Source: Argyresthia goedartella
Taxonomy: Eukaryota > Arthropoda > Insecta > Lepidoptera > Argyresthiidae
Length of the DNA stretch: 64,000 bases
Assembly: GCA_949825045.1 (NCBI GenBank)
Contig: OX463809.1
Location: 1,019,501 to 1,083,500 of the forward strand
Reading direction: 5' to 3'
Both the position numbers and the translations under genes were made by a program. Below the pieces are notes generated by a model. It was not told where the DNA came from, ran no database searches, and was given only the letters and a program-made list of their open reading frames with translations. This document shows positions 55,359 to 64,000 of the stretch, piece after piece (within the stretch, counting starts at the first letter, position 1; each line of letters opens with the position of its first letter).

Positions 55359-57276
55359 TACTCTATCCACCGAAACGAGTTAATAGAGCATTGTCTCTGT
55401 CGCACAATCCCTTACAAAAGATAAGGACACAAAAAGGTGAGTGGGCGTCAACTATACTGATAAAAAGTTAAGGTGTGTTCATATGCGATGATTTTGTGCG
55501 CTCAATAGTAAGCACTAAAACCACTTAAGTATTTTGTATTGAACTTAGAGAAAGAAAGAAAAATATTAAGACAATGTTTTAAAATAAAATTATGTATATT
55601 TAAATAGTTTAACATATACAATTAATTAAATTATTCCGACGTATCACTACTGTCGCTGTCACTTCCCACGTTTATTATGAATGTTTCGGTCATTGTTTCC
55701 ACATTTCTGTCCAAGGCATTCATTTTCGGTTCTACTATCTCTTCGACATGTTTTATGCATTTTTTCCATTTTGCAGCGTCAATATTTTGAATTGAGTTGT
55801 TTAATAAAATTTTTAATTCTGCCATCTTGTATGTTTTGTTGCGGGATGCGACATGTCCTTTAACTTGAGCCCAGATCAACTCTATCGGATTTAATTCGCA
55901 GTGATACGGCGGAAGTCGTACCACAGTTTTATTTTTAGCTTTCGCCATTTCGTCTACGACACGCGCCTCGTACTGCTCCTTATGATTTTTTACGATATTC
56001 AGTAGCTCTCGTTTTAATAAATCATCCTGAAAGGGGATTTGTTTTTCTTTCAACCAATTAATTATCTCTTGTTTTTTATTTTTTTCAGTCGGAATTTGCT
56101 CTACTTTTCTTGAGTGGTACGAAGCGTTGTCCATTACAATAATACAATTATCATGTAACTTTTCAAGATCACACAGTTTAAGATAACATAACAAACAATA
56201 AGTGCCGCCAATTAAGGATCGCTCAGGTACATTCAAACCTTTTCAAAGAATTGCATTAATGACAAAGACAGTTTTAACAATGGAATTATGTTAAAGAACT
56301 TACCGGAAGGATTTTTTAATCCAGTTGTCAGGCCATCAAGGAATGCGTCGCGTTTATTTTTCACATTTGTATCAGTCCATACGTTTGTAGTAGTATGGCC
56401 TTCATTGAGCCAAGTCTCATCCAAGTAATATATTTTTTTCTTTTCTTCTCTTGCCATTTTCATTGTCCGCAAATAATTCCTCCGCCAAAAAAATATGTCG
56501 TCACGATCAATCAATAAGCTGTTCCTGCATCTTTTAATGTACCTAAATCCAATCATTTTAAGGATTTTATGAAGTGTTGATCTTTTGAATGTCCCCAAAG
56601 TACCATCTTCATTTATTGAATTCATTATTTTGTCCAATGTCGGTATCTCATTTCGGGAAAATAAATCGTGAACTTTTCTTCTTATAGCACATTTAGTTAA
56701 GTCGTCGATTGTGTCTACAATGAAAGTACGTTTTCTTGTTTTTTTGGGTGAATTTAAAACATTTTTAGTTTCTTTCTCTTTCAGAATTCTATAGATGGAC
56801 ATCCAATGAACACCCATAGATGATGCAACAGCTTTCATGACGTCATTGTTTGAAGGGGATTCCATGGAACTCCTCATAGATTGATACATGTTCCATATCA
56901 TTGTTTTTTCAGTCGAGGAAAAGGCTCGTCGTCGCCTTTTTTCCACAGAGTTACCTCCATGTAAACTGTCGGCCATCTCACTTAGGCAAATCGACAGTAA
57001 ACTCAAAAAGTCCGTTATACAAGCGCCAAGTCTTTAGGAATGCAATCAATCACAAAGCCGGGTCACACGTAACAAAATTATCCAGAGTCCAAATAACAAG
57101 CCGAGTCAAAAAATAAAATAATAGATTGCACTAGCACAGTGAGCACGTCTGAACAGTACGAGTCGCACGAACAAACTAAAAAAACTCGCGCTGTGAACAC
57201 AGCCTTAACGTCATTGTTCGACCAATCACATGCCAGTTCATTTTTCCCCTATTAACTCGTTTCGGTGGATAGAGTA
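55359..57276 (-). mobile_element. DD82E (Sailor-type) IS630-Tc1-mariner transposon in the Gypsy 3' LTR
   Basis: The terminal inverted repeats start TACTCTATCCACCGAAACGA and are perfect for at least 28 bp. TA is duplicated outside both ends, exactly reconstituting the LTR sequence GATATTAGTTAT. The 1918-bp element carries one transposase gene on the minus strand. It must have inserted after the Gypsy element. Confidence 0.95.
55631..57006 (-). pseudogene. DD82E transposase in two frames
   Basis: The upstream frame (57006-56233) has a basic region EKRRRRAFSSTEKTMIW and a helix-turn-helix (NNDVMKAVASSMGVHWMSIY), then FRYIKRCRNSLLIDRDDIFF and the first catalytic block KIYYLDETWLNEGH. The downstream frame (56236-55631) has IIVMDNASYHSRK with the second Asp and LPPYHCELNPIELIWAQVKG with the Glu. 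I counted 82 residues between that Asp and Glu, the DD82E signature of the Sailor group. After GLKNPSG the sequence GTAAGT (56303 leftwards) could be a splice donor. Compared with 38400-40260, about 50 residues (the GRRLI to LPNFK region) are missing between the first and second Asp. This copy is therefore probably non-autonomous. The Asp/Ser-rich end SDSDSSDTSE is acidic. Confidence 0.85.
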
Positions 57277-57755
57277 TAGTTATATATATATATATATAAT
57301 GTAATACTAATATAAACACATACATATGCCAACCAACTCGTCGATGTCGATACGGCAGTATATCGACACGTCTTATCGACCTCGACCTCTCACTAGCGGA
57401 CAACTCGTCACCGCTAGGCGAGGCGTCTGCGCACCAGAGAACATTCCACAGTCATTGCCTAGCTACGACGCGGAACGCATGTCCCTCTTTATCGCAACTG
57501 ACAAAGACGCGAAACCTGTGCTTGCTTTTTATGCTTGTTTGCTTTCCTATTTCTATCTTCCGAACTGTTCTCCTGCTTTATAACTTTGACCTATTAATAG
57601 TGCTTGTGCCTTCTACCCTTCTGTGCCTTTTGATTGCTTACATGTATGGATTTTCTGTGTACTCGGATAATACACCGCTGAACTGTAAGTCTTGTGCATT
57701 ATTATTTGACGACCTACGGGCGTAGTACACAACCCAACACCCATACATTACCATA

Positions 57756-58150
57756 AACTTATTAAATCCCCATCAATCAGGTATCAGGCCGGGCACTACC
57801 ACGGCATTGCTTAAAGTCACTGTCGACATTCAATTCGCTATGGATCAGAAGCAGCTTATGGTCCTTACACTGCTTGATTTCAGTAGAGCCTTTAACTACA
57901 TCGATTCCGATATCCTGGTTGGAATTCTAAAGTCGCTCAGGGTCTCCTCGCACTCGCCTCGCTGTTTTGATTCCTATCTGAGAGATTGCCAGCAGCGCAT
58001 TAAGTCTGAGGAGATGTCAACGGACTGGTGTGATCTCTCCGCGGGTGTTCCGCAGGGTGGTATCATTTCTCCTCTACTCTTCTCAGTATTCAATAAATAC
58101 ATCTTTGACGTACTTACTTCTTCTTATCATCTCTACGCAGATAAACTCAA
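57756..58150 (+). pseudogene. LINE-A reverse transcriptase, middle part
   Basis: It starts NLLNPHQSGIRPGTTTALLK, continues LTLLDFSRAFNYIDSDIL (first catalytic Asp region) and AGVPQGGIISPLLFSVF, and reaches YHLYADKLN, where the usual YADD box has its second Asp changed to Lys. The frame is otherwise open. It then meets LINE-B DNA. Confidence 0.88.
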
Positions 58151-59112
58151 TTAAATTGCCCAAAAAGTAATTTCAAAATCGCCAGAGGTATCGTATTGTA
58201 GTAGGGAATGCACTAAACCTTGAAAGAATTACTAACCTTCGCGAGTCTACAGCGGAGCAACTAGTTTGTGATTATTTCTTAGGTAAACATTATAGCTATC
58301 GCTAAGTTTTTAAATGTAGTAAGGTTCTTGCGTACATACATTATATTATCGAAAATAAATTGACTAGCTACAATAAGTATGTCAATTTATTTAAAAAGCT
58401 CTCATAAGAGTCTGTGTGTTTTAAATTATAAATTGCTCGAATAGCTCTTTTCTGTAAAATAAAAATAATTTTAATATCCGCTGCTTTCCCCCCAACCAGA
58501 TACTATAGGACATGACACTATGAAAGTAACTAAAATATACAAGCCTAGACCACGTACGTAGCACAGATTACTAAATAGTTACGTAGTAGCACAGATTACT
58601 AAATAGTTACGTAGTAACTATTTAGTAATCTGTGCCTAGACGTAGCCACATCCGTGTTTTGTCTGATGTTCCTAACAGCGTTAGCTGCAGGACTTAATCT
58701 ACCAGCTCATTTATCTATGTGGGGTGCCCACTGCAATTTGCTATCAATGGTTATTCCAAGAAACTTCGTATCATTTACTAATTCTAATGTGTTGCTGTCA
58801 AACACTAAACTGGTCGCAACTTGCATGACATTTGGAAGTGAGAATTTGATAAACTTGGTTTTACCAGCGTTTGACAATAAATTATTAACTGTAAACCAGT
58901 TCAATACTCCATTAACATCATCAAAATCTTCTTTTTGTCTTTCAATATTGAAGACCAGTGAAGTATCATCAGCAAACAACACTTTGTCAGTCAATTTCTC
59001 CACTATGAAAGGCAGATCGTTAATATATACCAGGAATAAGAAAGGGCCTAATATGGAACCTTGTGGAACGCCAATTTTTACTCCCGATCCATCTAATTTA
59101 ACGCCGTTGACT
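58151..59112 (-). mobile_element. LINE-B piece, truncated at both ends, inside LINE-A
   Basis: Minus-strand blocks match the LINE-B protein from [20 protein letters not shown] text (59110) through [10 protein letters not shown] (about 58970), [12 protein letters not shown] (58735) and onward to LPFEQ-side text near 58160, with stops and shifts. The LINE-B 3' UTR is missing. About 40 LINE-A codons are also missing at this site, so it is not a simple insertion. Possible flanking similarity CTCAATTAA / CTCACTTAA is weak. Confidence 0.8.
58550..58634. mobile_element. 85-bp foldback insertion with 6-bp target duplication
   Basis: CCTAGA occurs on both sides (58544-58549, 58635-58640), and the other LINE-B copies lack the intervening 85 bp plus one CCTAGA. 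The insert contains GCACAGATTACTAAATAGTT twice in direct order, and then once inverted (AACTATTTAGTAATCTGTG). No coding capacity. Confidence 0.85.
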
Positions 59113-59763
59113 CACTTAATTCAATACAGACTATGCCCATCGATCCTCTATTGTATGATGATATCATGATCACTTACAGTGAGAAAGCTAAGAATCTTGG
59201 GGTTATATTTGATAACTTGCTGCCCTGGTCGCCGCATGTTTGTGAGGTCAGCAGTCTTTGCGCCTCTTCACTCCTTCTGGAGGTTGCAGTACTTCCTGCG
59301 ATGGCAGACTAAAATCACCCTTGCTCAGTCCCTTCTACTCCCTTTGGTAGACTACGTGGATGCTTGTTGGGTCAGTGCAAACAAAGAACAACTGAACAAA
59401 TTCGAACGACTTCAAAATCTCGGGATTGAGTTGTCTACGGACGCAAGTATGACCATGTGTCCCAATATCGCAAGGAGCTGGGGTGGCTTCCAATCGGTCT
59501 TCGCCCTGATTCGCACATTCTCTCCTATCTATTCAATATTTTGTGAAATCCCCGCTAGCCCACATATCTTCGAGAACGTTTTGAGTTTCTTTACCCCAGG
59601 GATAGCAAATGGAGATCCCATACGGTGTCTCTCCTTTCAACTCCTCGGCATAACACTGCCGCTTACGAACACTCGTTTAGGTCAATGTAAATCAGACTGT
59701 GGAATGCACTTCCCTGCGCTATTAGGGATAGTCCCTCAATTTTCACTTTTAAGGAAAGATTGA
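59113..59763 (+). pseudogene. LINE-A reverse transcriptase C-terminal region
   Basis: Frames in order: MPIDPLLYDDIMITYSEKAK, NLGVIFDNLLPWSPHV (about 59130-59235), LLLPLVDYVDACWVSANKEQ, LNKFERLQNLGI (59390-59425), HVSQYRKELGWLPIGLRPD (59455-59510), SHTVSLLSTPRHNT (about 59620) and IRLWNALPCAIRDSP. They parallel the intact C-terminus at 34877-35302. At least four frame changes and several stops are present. Confidence 0.88.
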
Positions 59764-59924
59764 AAGTGCATTTCCTTTCTCTTCCATAATAGCTATCATA
59801 TCTCTGTAGGCATGAGTATGATATATTATAGTTTATACATGTGCATTCAATCTATTGTATTTTATATAGTTTCCGTATATATTTTATATATTAGGTGTAT
59901 TTTGTTTAGGCTATCATTTAATCG

Positions 59925-60840
59925 CACATCAAAAATACTGAATTTCACAGCAAAAAAGGATCAACTTTTTATGTTTTAAATCTTTTATCTACACACGTAT
60001 CATAAACCCTCTTTCCTGCGTCCAAAAACCGCACATTACGATCAGCATAATGTTAAACTACTTTGTAAAAACTCATTTCTTATCTGAATATTGAACATAA
60101 TGACCATAATGTGAAAATTTTCTACATATTATGACATTCAAATTTCGATCGCCGACGCCCGCCTGCGTGCGGCCCCTACTTTGTCTGTGAAGTTGGTACT
60201 ACAGAACAAGCTAAACAACTCAATGCCACAATGCCGGGCAAACATGCGGTTCCTGAATACGTCAAAGAGAGCTTATGATATGTGTGTATATGTCACCGGA
60301 AAATAATACGATCCGCAAGTTTATAAATTTCCTAATTTTTTTTCCGCAAGTTTATAAATATACTAACCTAACCTAACCTAACCTAACCTAGCCTAATATA
60401 ATCTAGAAGGAAGTTTTATTTTATTTCGTTTATTTTCCAAAAACATATAAAATACACAAATTTTACAACAAAAACCTGCCGCTTAAACCACGCAGGGTTT
60501 ATGTGTGGCAAGTGCGGTCAGAAGTGGCGCACTAAACAATTATTGTTATATAAAATAAAATTAGAGTAGTTACTATTAGCTAATTATTACAATTGAAGTG
60601 AAAGTGTTGTTTCATTTTAATGCCCTCCATTATGTATCAGTCACATAAACTACTATTATGTGCAAGTTTATGTTTTAGGTATTTTTTGTTGTTCTTACAT
60701 GTTCAACCTAACATGAAAGATAAAGGGAGCTTAGCTTCGCTTCGCTCACCCCCTTTACCCTTCACCTAAGCTACCGCAGCATTTTGCCCTGATATTTGCT
60801 GTGCAAATCAGTATTTTTGATGTGCAGTTTAATATTTCCC
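59925..60840 (+). mobile_element. MITE family E, copy C, interrupted
   Basis: It starts ATTTAATCGCACATCAAAAA (59928) and ends GATGTGCAGTTTAATATTT (60818-60836), matching both ends of copy A. The family interior resumes at about 60660 (TTTATGTTTTAGGTATTTTT). About 650 bp of unrelated DNA in between is a later insertion, whose left part (AAACCCTCTTTCCTGCGTCC, about 60005) is related to the element at 7705-8439. Confidence 0.65.
60361..60395 (-). repeat. (CCTAA)n run, five units
   Basis: CTAACCTAACCTAACC with about five CCTAA units, equal to (TTAGG)n on the minus strand. TTAGG is the ancestral insect telomere repeat. At this length it may be chance or interstitial. Confidence 0.7.
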
Positions 60841-60944
60841 TATTATTAATAAATTTTGAAAGTAATTTTCTTACGTATATATACAGTATTATTGCGCACT
60901 AGGACTGTCCTGTTTCATATACTCTCCTTTCTTGCCTAGGTTTT

Positions 60945-60978
60945 CTGGAAGAAATCTCTTTTTAGAGATTTCTTCCAG
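60945..60978. repeat. Perfect hairpin, 15-bp stem
   Basis: CTGGAAGAAATCTCT and AGAGATTTCTTCCAG flank a TTTT loop. The neighbouring text (TGTACAATAAAG at about 61035) resembles a LINE 3' UTR, so this may be part of a LINE end rather than an independent element. Confidence 0.8.
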
Positions 60979-61084
60979 CAAACCAAACGCTCAACTTGCT
61001 TATAGCAATTCTTGTTAACCGTCTGTACATTTTATGTACAATAAAGAATATGTTAAGACATCATATTTTTAAATAAGAGTTGGA

Positions 61085-61225
61085 TGGAGATGGTGTATTA
61101 AATGGATACATACATTCAGACATATGGTCACGCCTATTTCCCGGAAGAGGTGTAGGCAGAGACCAAAGACCCCGACCTGCTACGCTCCTGGCATAACTGC
61201 TAGATATAATGTTCTAAATTCATAA
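61085..61225 (+). repeat. Dispersed repeat fragment
   Basis: GGATACATACATTCAGACAT and GGTCACGCCTATTTCCC with GGCAGAGACCAAAGACC. From memory this combination is common in moth and butterfly genomes. Non-coding. Confidence 0.5.
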
Positions 61226-61789
61226 ATAACATAAGTTTCGAGGTAACATACATGTACAAGTACTATTTCATTATTGCTATTTTCAAACAAACCGAAATGG
61301 GAACTTTTTCGAAGACGGTAAAAAAAACGTTACAAGATTGATATTTCACCTTACCTTAAAAACTAGATATGCATACATGTAGGTATAACATTATAAAAAA
61401 GAAATAAAAGACCCTAGCTAGGCATTATCATCCTCGTCGGCATAATATCAGCATTTTACGATTATTAATCCAATTATTTGGCAAGCTCATTACTCGGCGC
61501 GTGACATCACACTAACGGATTATAGCCCAGAGCAATTTACTAGAGTCTTGCCCGAATGCTGAGACTGCTGCTCAGGTAAAGTCCCGCTTAAATAATATGC
61601 TGGTGCTGTCAATGGGCCGAATGAATAGAAAAGCACATTCTTAACTTCTAATATTTGAAGGAAAATTATCATTACTGATATAAGCGAACGTCGAAAATTA
61701 AGCATCTCATTCCAATGAAAGGTGAAAAGGTCTGCTATTATGGTACAATACAAATTGTGTGGCTGTCGCGCGACACTTCAGCCGCGCGA
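61226..61789. other. No recognised feature
   Basis: AT-rich DNA with short ORFs. GCTGTCGCGCGACA (61762-61775) resembles GTCGCGCGACA at 62813-62823. Confidence 0.45.
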
Positions 61790-62040
61790 TGAGGCGCTTG
61801 GAACGCTTCTGTGGCGACCTCCAGTCGACCTCCGTGGCGGTGCGGCAGGGGCTCTGCCTACCACGCGAGAGGTCCCGGGTTCGATCACCGGCTGGGGATA
61901 AAGAAAAAAACCCAGGTCCTGGATGTTTATATGGGTGTGATGTCGCTGTTTCTAGTTGGCACGCCACAGGGTATCCTAGTGTGGAACCAGAAGTAATGTA
62001 TGTTACTATATATATATAAATATATTTTATTAATTTATGC
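61790..62040 (+). mobile_element. SINE family 2 copy
   Basis: CTACCACGCGAGAGGTCCCG, GGTTCGATCACCGGCTGGGG and CCCAGGTCCTGGATG are followed by GGGTATCCTAGTGTGG, as at 3800-4035. The tail is a TA-rich run (62010-62035). Confidence 0.85.
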
Positions 62041-62221
62041 TCCTATATATGAATGTTTATGATTATGTTATTTCGAAAATGAATTGCAACGGGAAAAAAT
62101 CATTGCTTCTTGTTGCTGCTTTCGATGGTACTCTGTCATTTGTAAAAGAGAACAATTTAAATGATCACCAAAATATTTTTTACTTACCCAAAATGGGTAA
62201 ATGATCACCAAAAGTTGCAGA

Positions 62222-62345
62222 AAATATCAGGGCAAAATACTGCAGTAGCTTAGGAGAAGTAGTTTATCCTTCGTGTTACGTTGAACATGTAAGAACAACA
62301 AAAAATACTTAAAATATAAAATAAACTTAAGTAAACAAAACATAA
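62222..62345 (-). mobile_element. MITE family E, copy D (partial)
   Basis: ATATCAGGGCAAAATACTGC and TTATCCTTCGTGTTACGTTG with AAGAACAACAAAAAATAC match copy A in the same orientation. Terminal repeats are missing. Confidence 0.7.
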
Positions 62346-62503
62346 AAAAAGGTTTGGTTATCATTTATCCAAACACAATTTGGTGGTCATTTACAAATTT
62401 TGGCAGACCTTTTGGAATTTATTGGTAGTAAATTTTCGAATTCTTTGGTAATCGTTTAAACACAAGCCTTTGTAAAATATGTTCCGGACCAGCACCAGCA
62501 GCA

Positions 62504-62724
62504 CGCCTGTCGCCTGTCGCCTGTCGCCTGTCGCCTGTCGCCTGTCGCCTGTCGCCTGTCGCCTGTCGCCTGTCGCCTGTCGCCTGTCGCCTGTCGCCTG
62601 TCGCCTGTCGCCTGTCGCCTGTCGCCTGTCGCCTGTCGCCTGTCGCCTGTCGCCTGTCGCCTGTCGCCTGTCGCCTGTCGCCTGTCGCCTAACGCCTGTC
62701 GCCTGTCGCCTGTCGCCTGTCGCC
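62504..62724. repeat. Minisatellite, about 31 units of CGCCTGT
   Basis: A 7-bp unit repeated almost perfectly; one variant reads CGCCTAACGCC near 62688. Because 7 is not a multiple of 3, every frame reads the same heptapeptide (PVACRLS or DRRQATG), so long ORFs appear on both strands. They are not treated as genes. Confidence 0.97.
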
Positions 62725-62799
62725 TTCGCGCGATGCATCGCGAAATGGAGGTGAGTGAATAAATAAGGGATTGTTGCATAGCCTTAAATGCGCTTGCAA

Positions 62800-62925
62800 C
62801 TCTTTTACTCAGTCGCGCGACAGCCGCGCCGCGGTCGCGCGGCTAACATGAAACTCAGCCGGTTCTGAGCAGCGCGTCTGTCGCGCGACTATCGCGCTGC
62901 ATAGTGTGAAAGAGCTTCGTTAGGC
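62800..62925. repeat. GC-rich inverted repeat, possible small foldback element
   Basis: GTCGCGCGACAGCCGCGC (62813-62830) is inverted as GCGCGTCTGTCGCGCGAC (62872-62889) with one mismatch. Outer text CTCTTTTAC and GTGTGAAAGAG also pairs loosely. No ORF. Confidence 0.65.
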
Positions 62926-63164
62926 CCACTGACATCATGTCTTTGAGTCTCCGTCTAACGTTGAGTTTCCGGTCGTGCAACCGGGCCTCAGGACTCTCAG
63001 GAGCAAGAGTAGTGGTTGTTATTGAGCTATATTGCAATCACGCTATAGTAAGATCAGCGTTGAGTGTAGTTTTTTATTCCACGGAGCATATTTTGAAGAT
63101 TTTTAGAGACTGAGTCAAACTTTTAGTTGATAGTTTTGCATAAATATGGCATAAACATTTATAT

Positions 63165-63320
63165 ACAGCCACATACATTGCTTCTGACCCCACACTAGGA
63201 TACCCTGTGTCGTGGTAACCAGGAAAAGCGACATACAACCCCATATACATCCAAGACCTGCGTTTTTTCTTCGCCTCCAGCCGGCGATCGAACCCAGGAC
63301 CTTTCGCGCCACAGAGGTCG
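63165..63320 (-). mobile_element. SINE family 2 copy
   Basis: The minus strand reads GGTTCGATCGCCGGCTGG, then GCAGGTCTTGGATG and GGGTATCCTAGTGTGG. The head is shortened. Confidence 0.8.
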
Positions 63321-63354
63321 TCAGGTCGTATATGTATATAGGTAGGTTGTATAC

Positions 63355-63430
63355 TTTTGAATATACTGATTGGAGTATTGAATAACTTGCTATGCGTATG
63401 CGCAACTGTGCCTCGGCCACCCCGAATGTA
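63355..63430 (+). repeat. Fragment of the repeat at 12670-12830
   Basis: GGAGTATTGAATAACTTGC and GCCTCGGCCACCCCGAATG follow the order of 12762-12820. Confidence 0.5.
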
Positions 63431-64000
63431 ACAATACGTGACGCGATGTTATGCCATGTCTTCTAATGTATACAGGATGACATTTAGTTAGCTGACCATT
63501 TTTTGGGGAATGATGGTACCCGTCAATATTTCAAACAACTAACAACTTTCCACAAGAAACATATGGTCCTAAATGAAAAAATAGTTTCGTCCCTCAGTCA
63601 GTTCATTGACCCGATCAGTGCTCTGCAATGGGTTCAGAAGCCGCAGGTAAATTCACAATTCTACTTCGTAAGGAGGATGAAATCTCACTCCAAAGCGCTT
63701 TTCAAAAAAATAAAAAAACATAGAAATGACAACTGACAACTGTCAAAATTCGACTTATTATATGTAATGGACGTCAATACGAATATAACACAGACTTGCA
63801 AATTTTACTTTATATGTTCGATTAATCGATAAATCGATGCGTTAAAGTAAAATTTGTTTGTCTGTAAATTGCCATATCCGCATCGATGTGTCCGTCATAA
63901 TGCAGCTCTTTGCCCTATGGTTTCTGAGTCGATTTTAGAGCATTTATGATTGGTGCGTAGATAAACTACTATTAGGGCGACATAGAAAACGCTATTTCTA
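63431..64000. other. No recognised gene
   Basis: An ORF of 77 codons (63503-63736) ends in a Lys-rich stretch (KALFKKIKKHRNDN) and is not recognised. TTCGATTAATCGATAAATCG near 63817 is a short palindromic patch. Confidence 0.4.

Larger units (their letters stand above)
50625..57755 (+). mobile_element. Complete Gypsy LTR retrotransposon, 3' LTR interrupted
   Basis: Order: 5' LTR, primer-binding site, gag, pol, polypurine tract, 3' LTR. Direct repeat AACT flanks it (50621-50624, 57756-57759), a 4-bp target duplication. Gag and pol are uninterrupted and the LTRs seem to differ only in a TA run, so the insertion is recent. There is no env ORF. The DD82E transposon at 55359-57276 sits in the 3' LTR. 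Confidence 0.95.
55225..57755 (+). repeat. Gypsy 3' LTR, split by a DD82E transposon
   Basis: 55225-55358 and 57279-57755 together equal the 5' LTR apart from two TA units, with TA duplicated at 55357-55358 and 57277-57278 around the insertion. It ends CATTACCATA like the 5' LTR. Confidence 0.95.
47756..59900 (+). mobile_element. LINE-A: Jockey-like LINE split by later insertions
   Basis: LINE-A pieces read in order on the plus strand: 47756-49075 (endonuclease, linker and start of reverse transcriptase), 50589-50624 (HLFSYLSSKN), 57756-58150 (middle of reverse transcriptase) and 59113-59763 (C-terminal region), then 3' UTR. The gaps are filled by LINE-B (49076-50588), a Gypsy element (50625-57755) and a second LINE-B piece (58151-59112). 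Pieces 1 to 3 join in one frame when insertions and their duplications are removed, apart from LINE-A's own mutations. Confidence 0.9.

Noticed and set aside
62391..62779. Repeat-protein genes on both strands
   Set aside because: ORFs are produced by a 7-bp repeat that reads the same heptapeptide in all frames.

Overview
The window is AT-rich eukaryotic DNA that looks like transposon-filled intergenic sequence from a moth or butterfly. I place it in Lepidoptera by inference from: tRNA-headed SINEs; a repeat ending in GGTACGGAACCC; the repeat end CGAATTGAGAACCTCC; CR1/Daphne-like and Jockey-like LINEs; BEL and Gypsy LTR elements; and mariner, MULE and IS630-Tc1-mariner transposons. I found no convincing single-copy host gene, rRNA, genuine tRNA, CRISPR array or bacterial-style operon. 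Nearly all recognisable coding sequence belongs to mobile elements.

Layout. 1-2.3 kb: gag end of a BEL/Pao element (minus strand) with leader and a probable LTR. 2.9-8.7 kb: LINE fragments, SINEs (one splitting a LINE with a target duplication), a three-unit 117-bp tandem repeat, several MITEs, and one inverted-repeat element nested in another. 10-14.4 kb: a decayed RTE-like LINE and a 5'-truncated CR1/Daphne-like LINE (called LINE-B here). 15.35-16.46 kb: a 73-bp satellite with a 7-unit higher-order period. 16.5-25.7 kb: mostly unassignable AT-rich DNA with repeat scraps and a clean SINE. 25.7-28 kb: a dead mariner and a LINE endonuclease fragment. 28.5-29 kb: a foldback element with 79-bp arms. 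30.2-34 kb: an almost complete CR1/Daphne-like LINE (LINE-D) with an SGNH-like ORF1 end. 34.6-35.7 kb: a Jockey-like LINE end and a MITE. 38.4-40.3 kb: a decayed DD82E-like transposon with a visible intron, split by a SINE. 42.5-44.8 kb: a FLYWCH-MULE with 9-bp target duplication, carrying a 279-bp LINE-D end.

47.75-59.9 kb is a nest of insertions. A Jockey-like LINE (LINE-A, plus strand) was split by LINE-B (minus), by a complete Gypsy LTR retrotransposon with intact gag and pol, and by a second LINE-B piece that holds an 85-bp foldback insertion. The Gypsy element's 3' LTR was then split by a DD82E (Sailor-type) transposon with TA target duplication. Target duplications make most of the order readable. 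The Gypsy element is young, because its LTRs appear to differ only in a TA run, and the DD82E insertion is younger still.

60-64 kb: MITEs, a short (CCTAA)n run, two SINE copies and a 7-bp minisatellite of about 31 units.

I did not find a clearly new biological system. The items most worth checking are the DD82E copies (one with an intron), the Gypsy UAAUG gag/pol junction, the nested insertion chronology, the 85-bp foldback with a 6-bp duplication, and the higher-order satellite.
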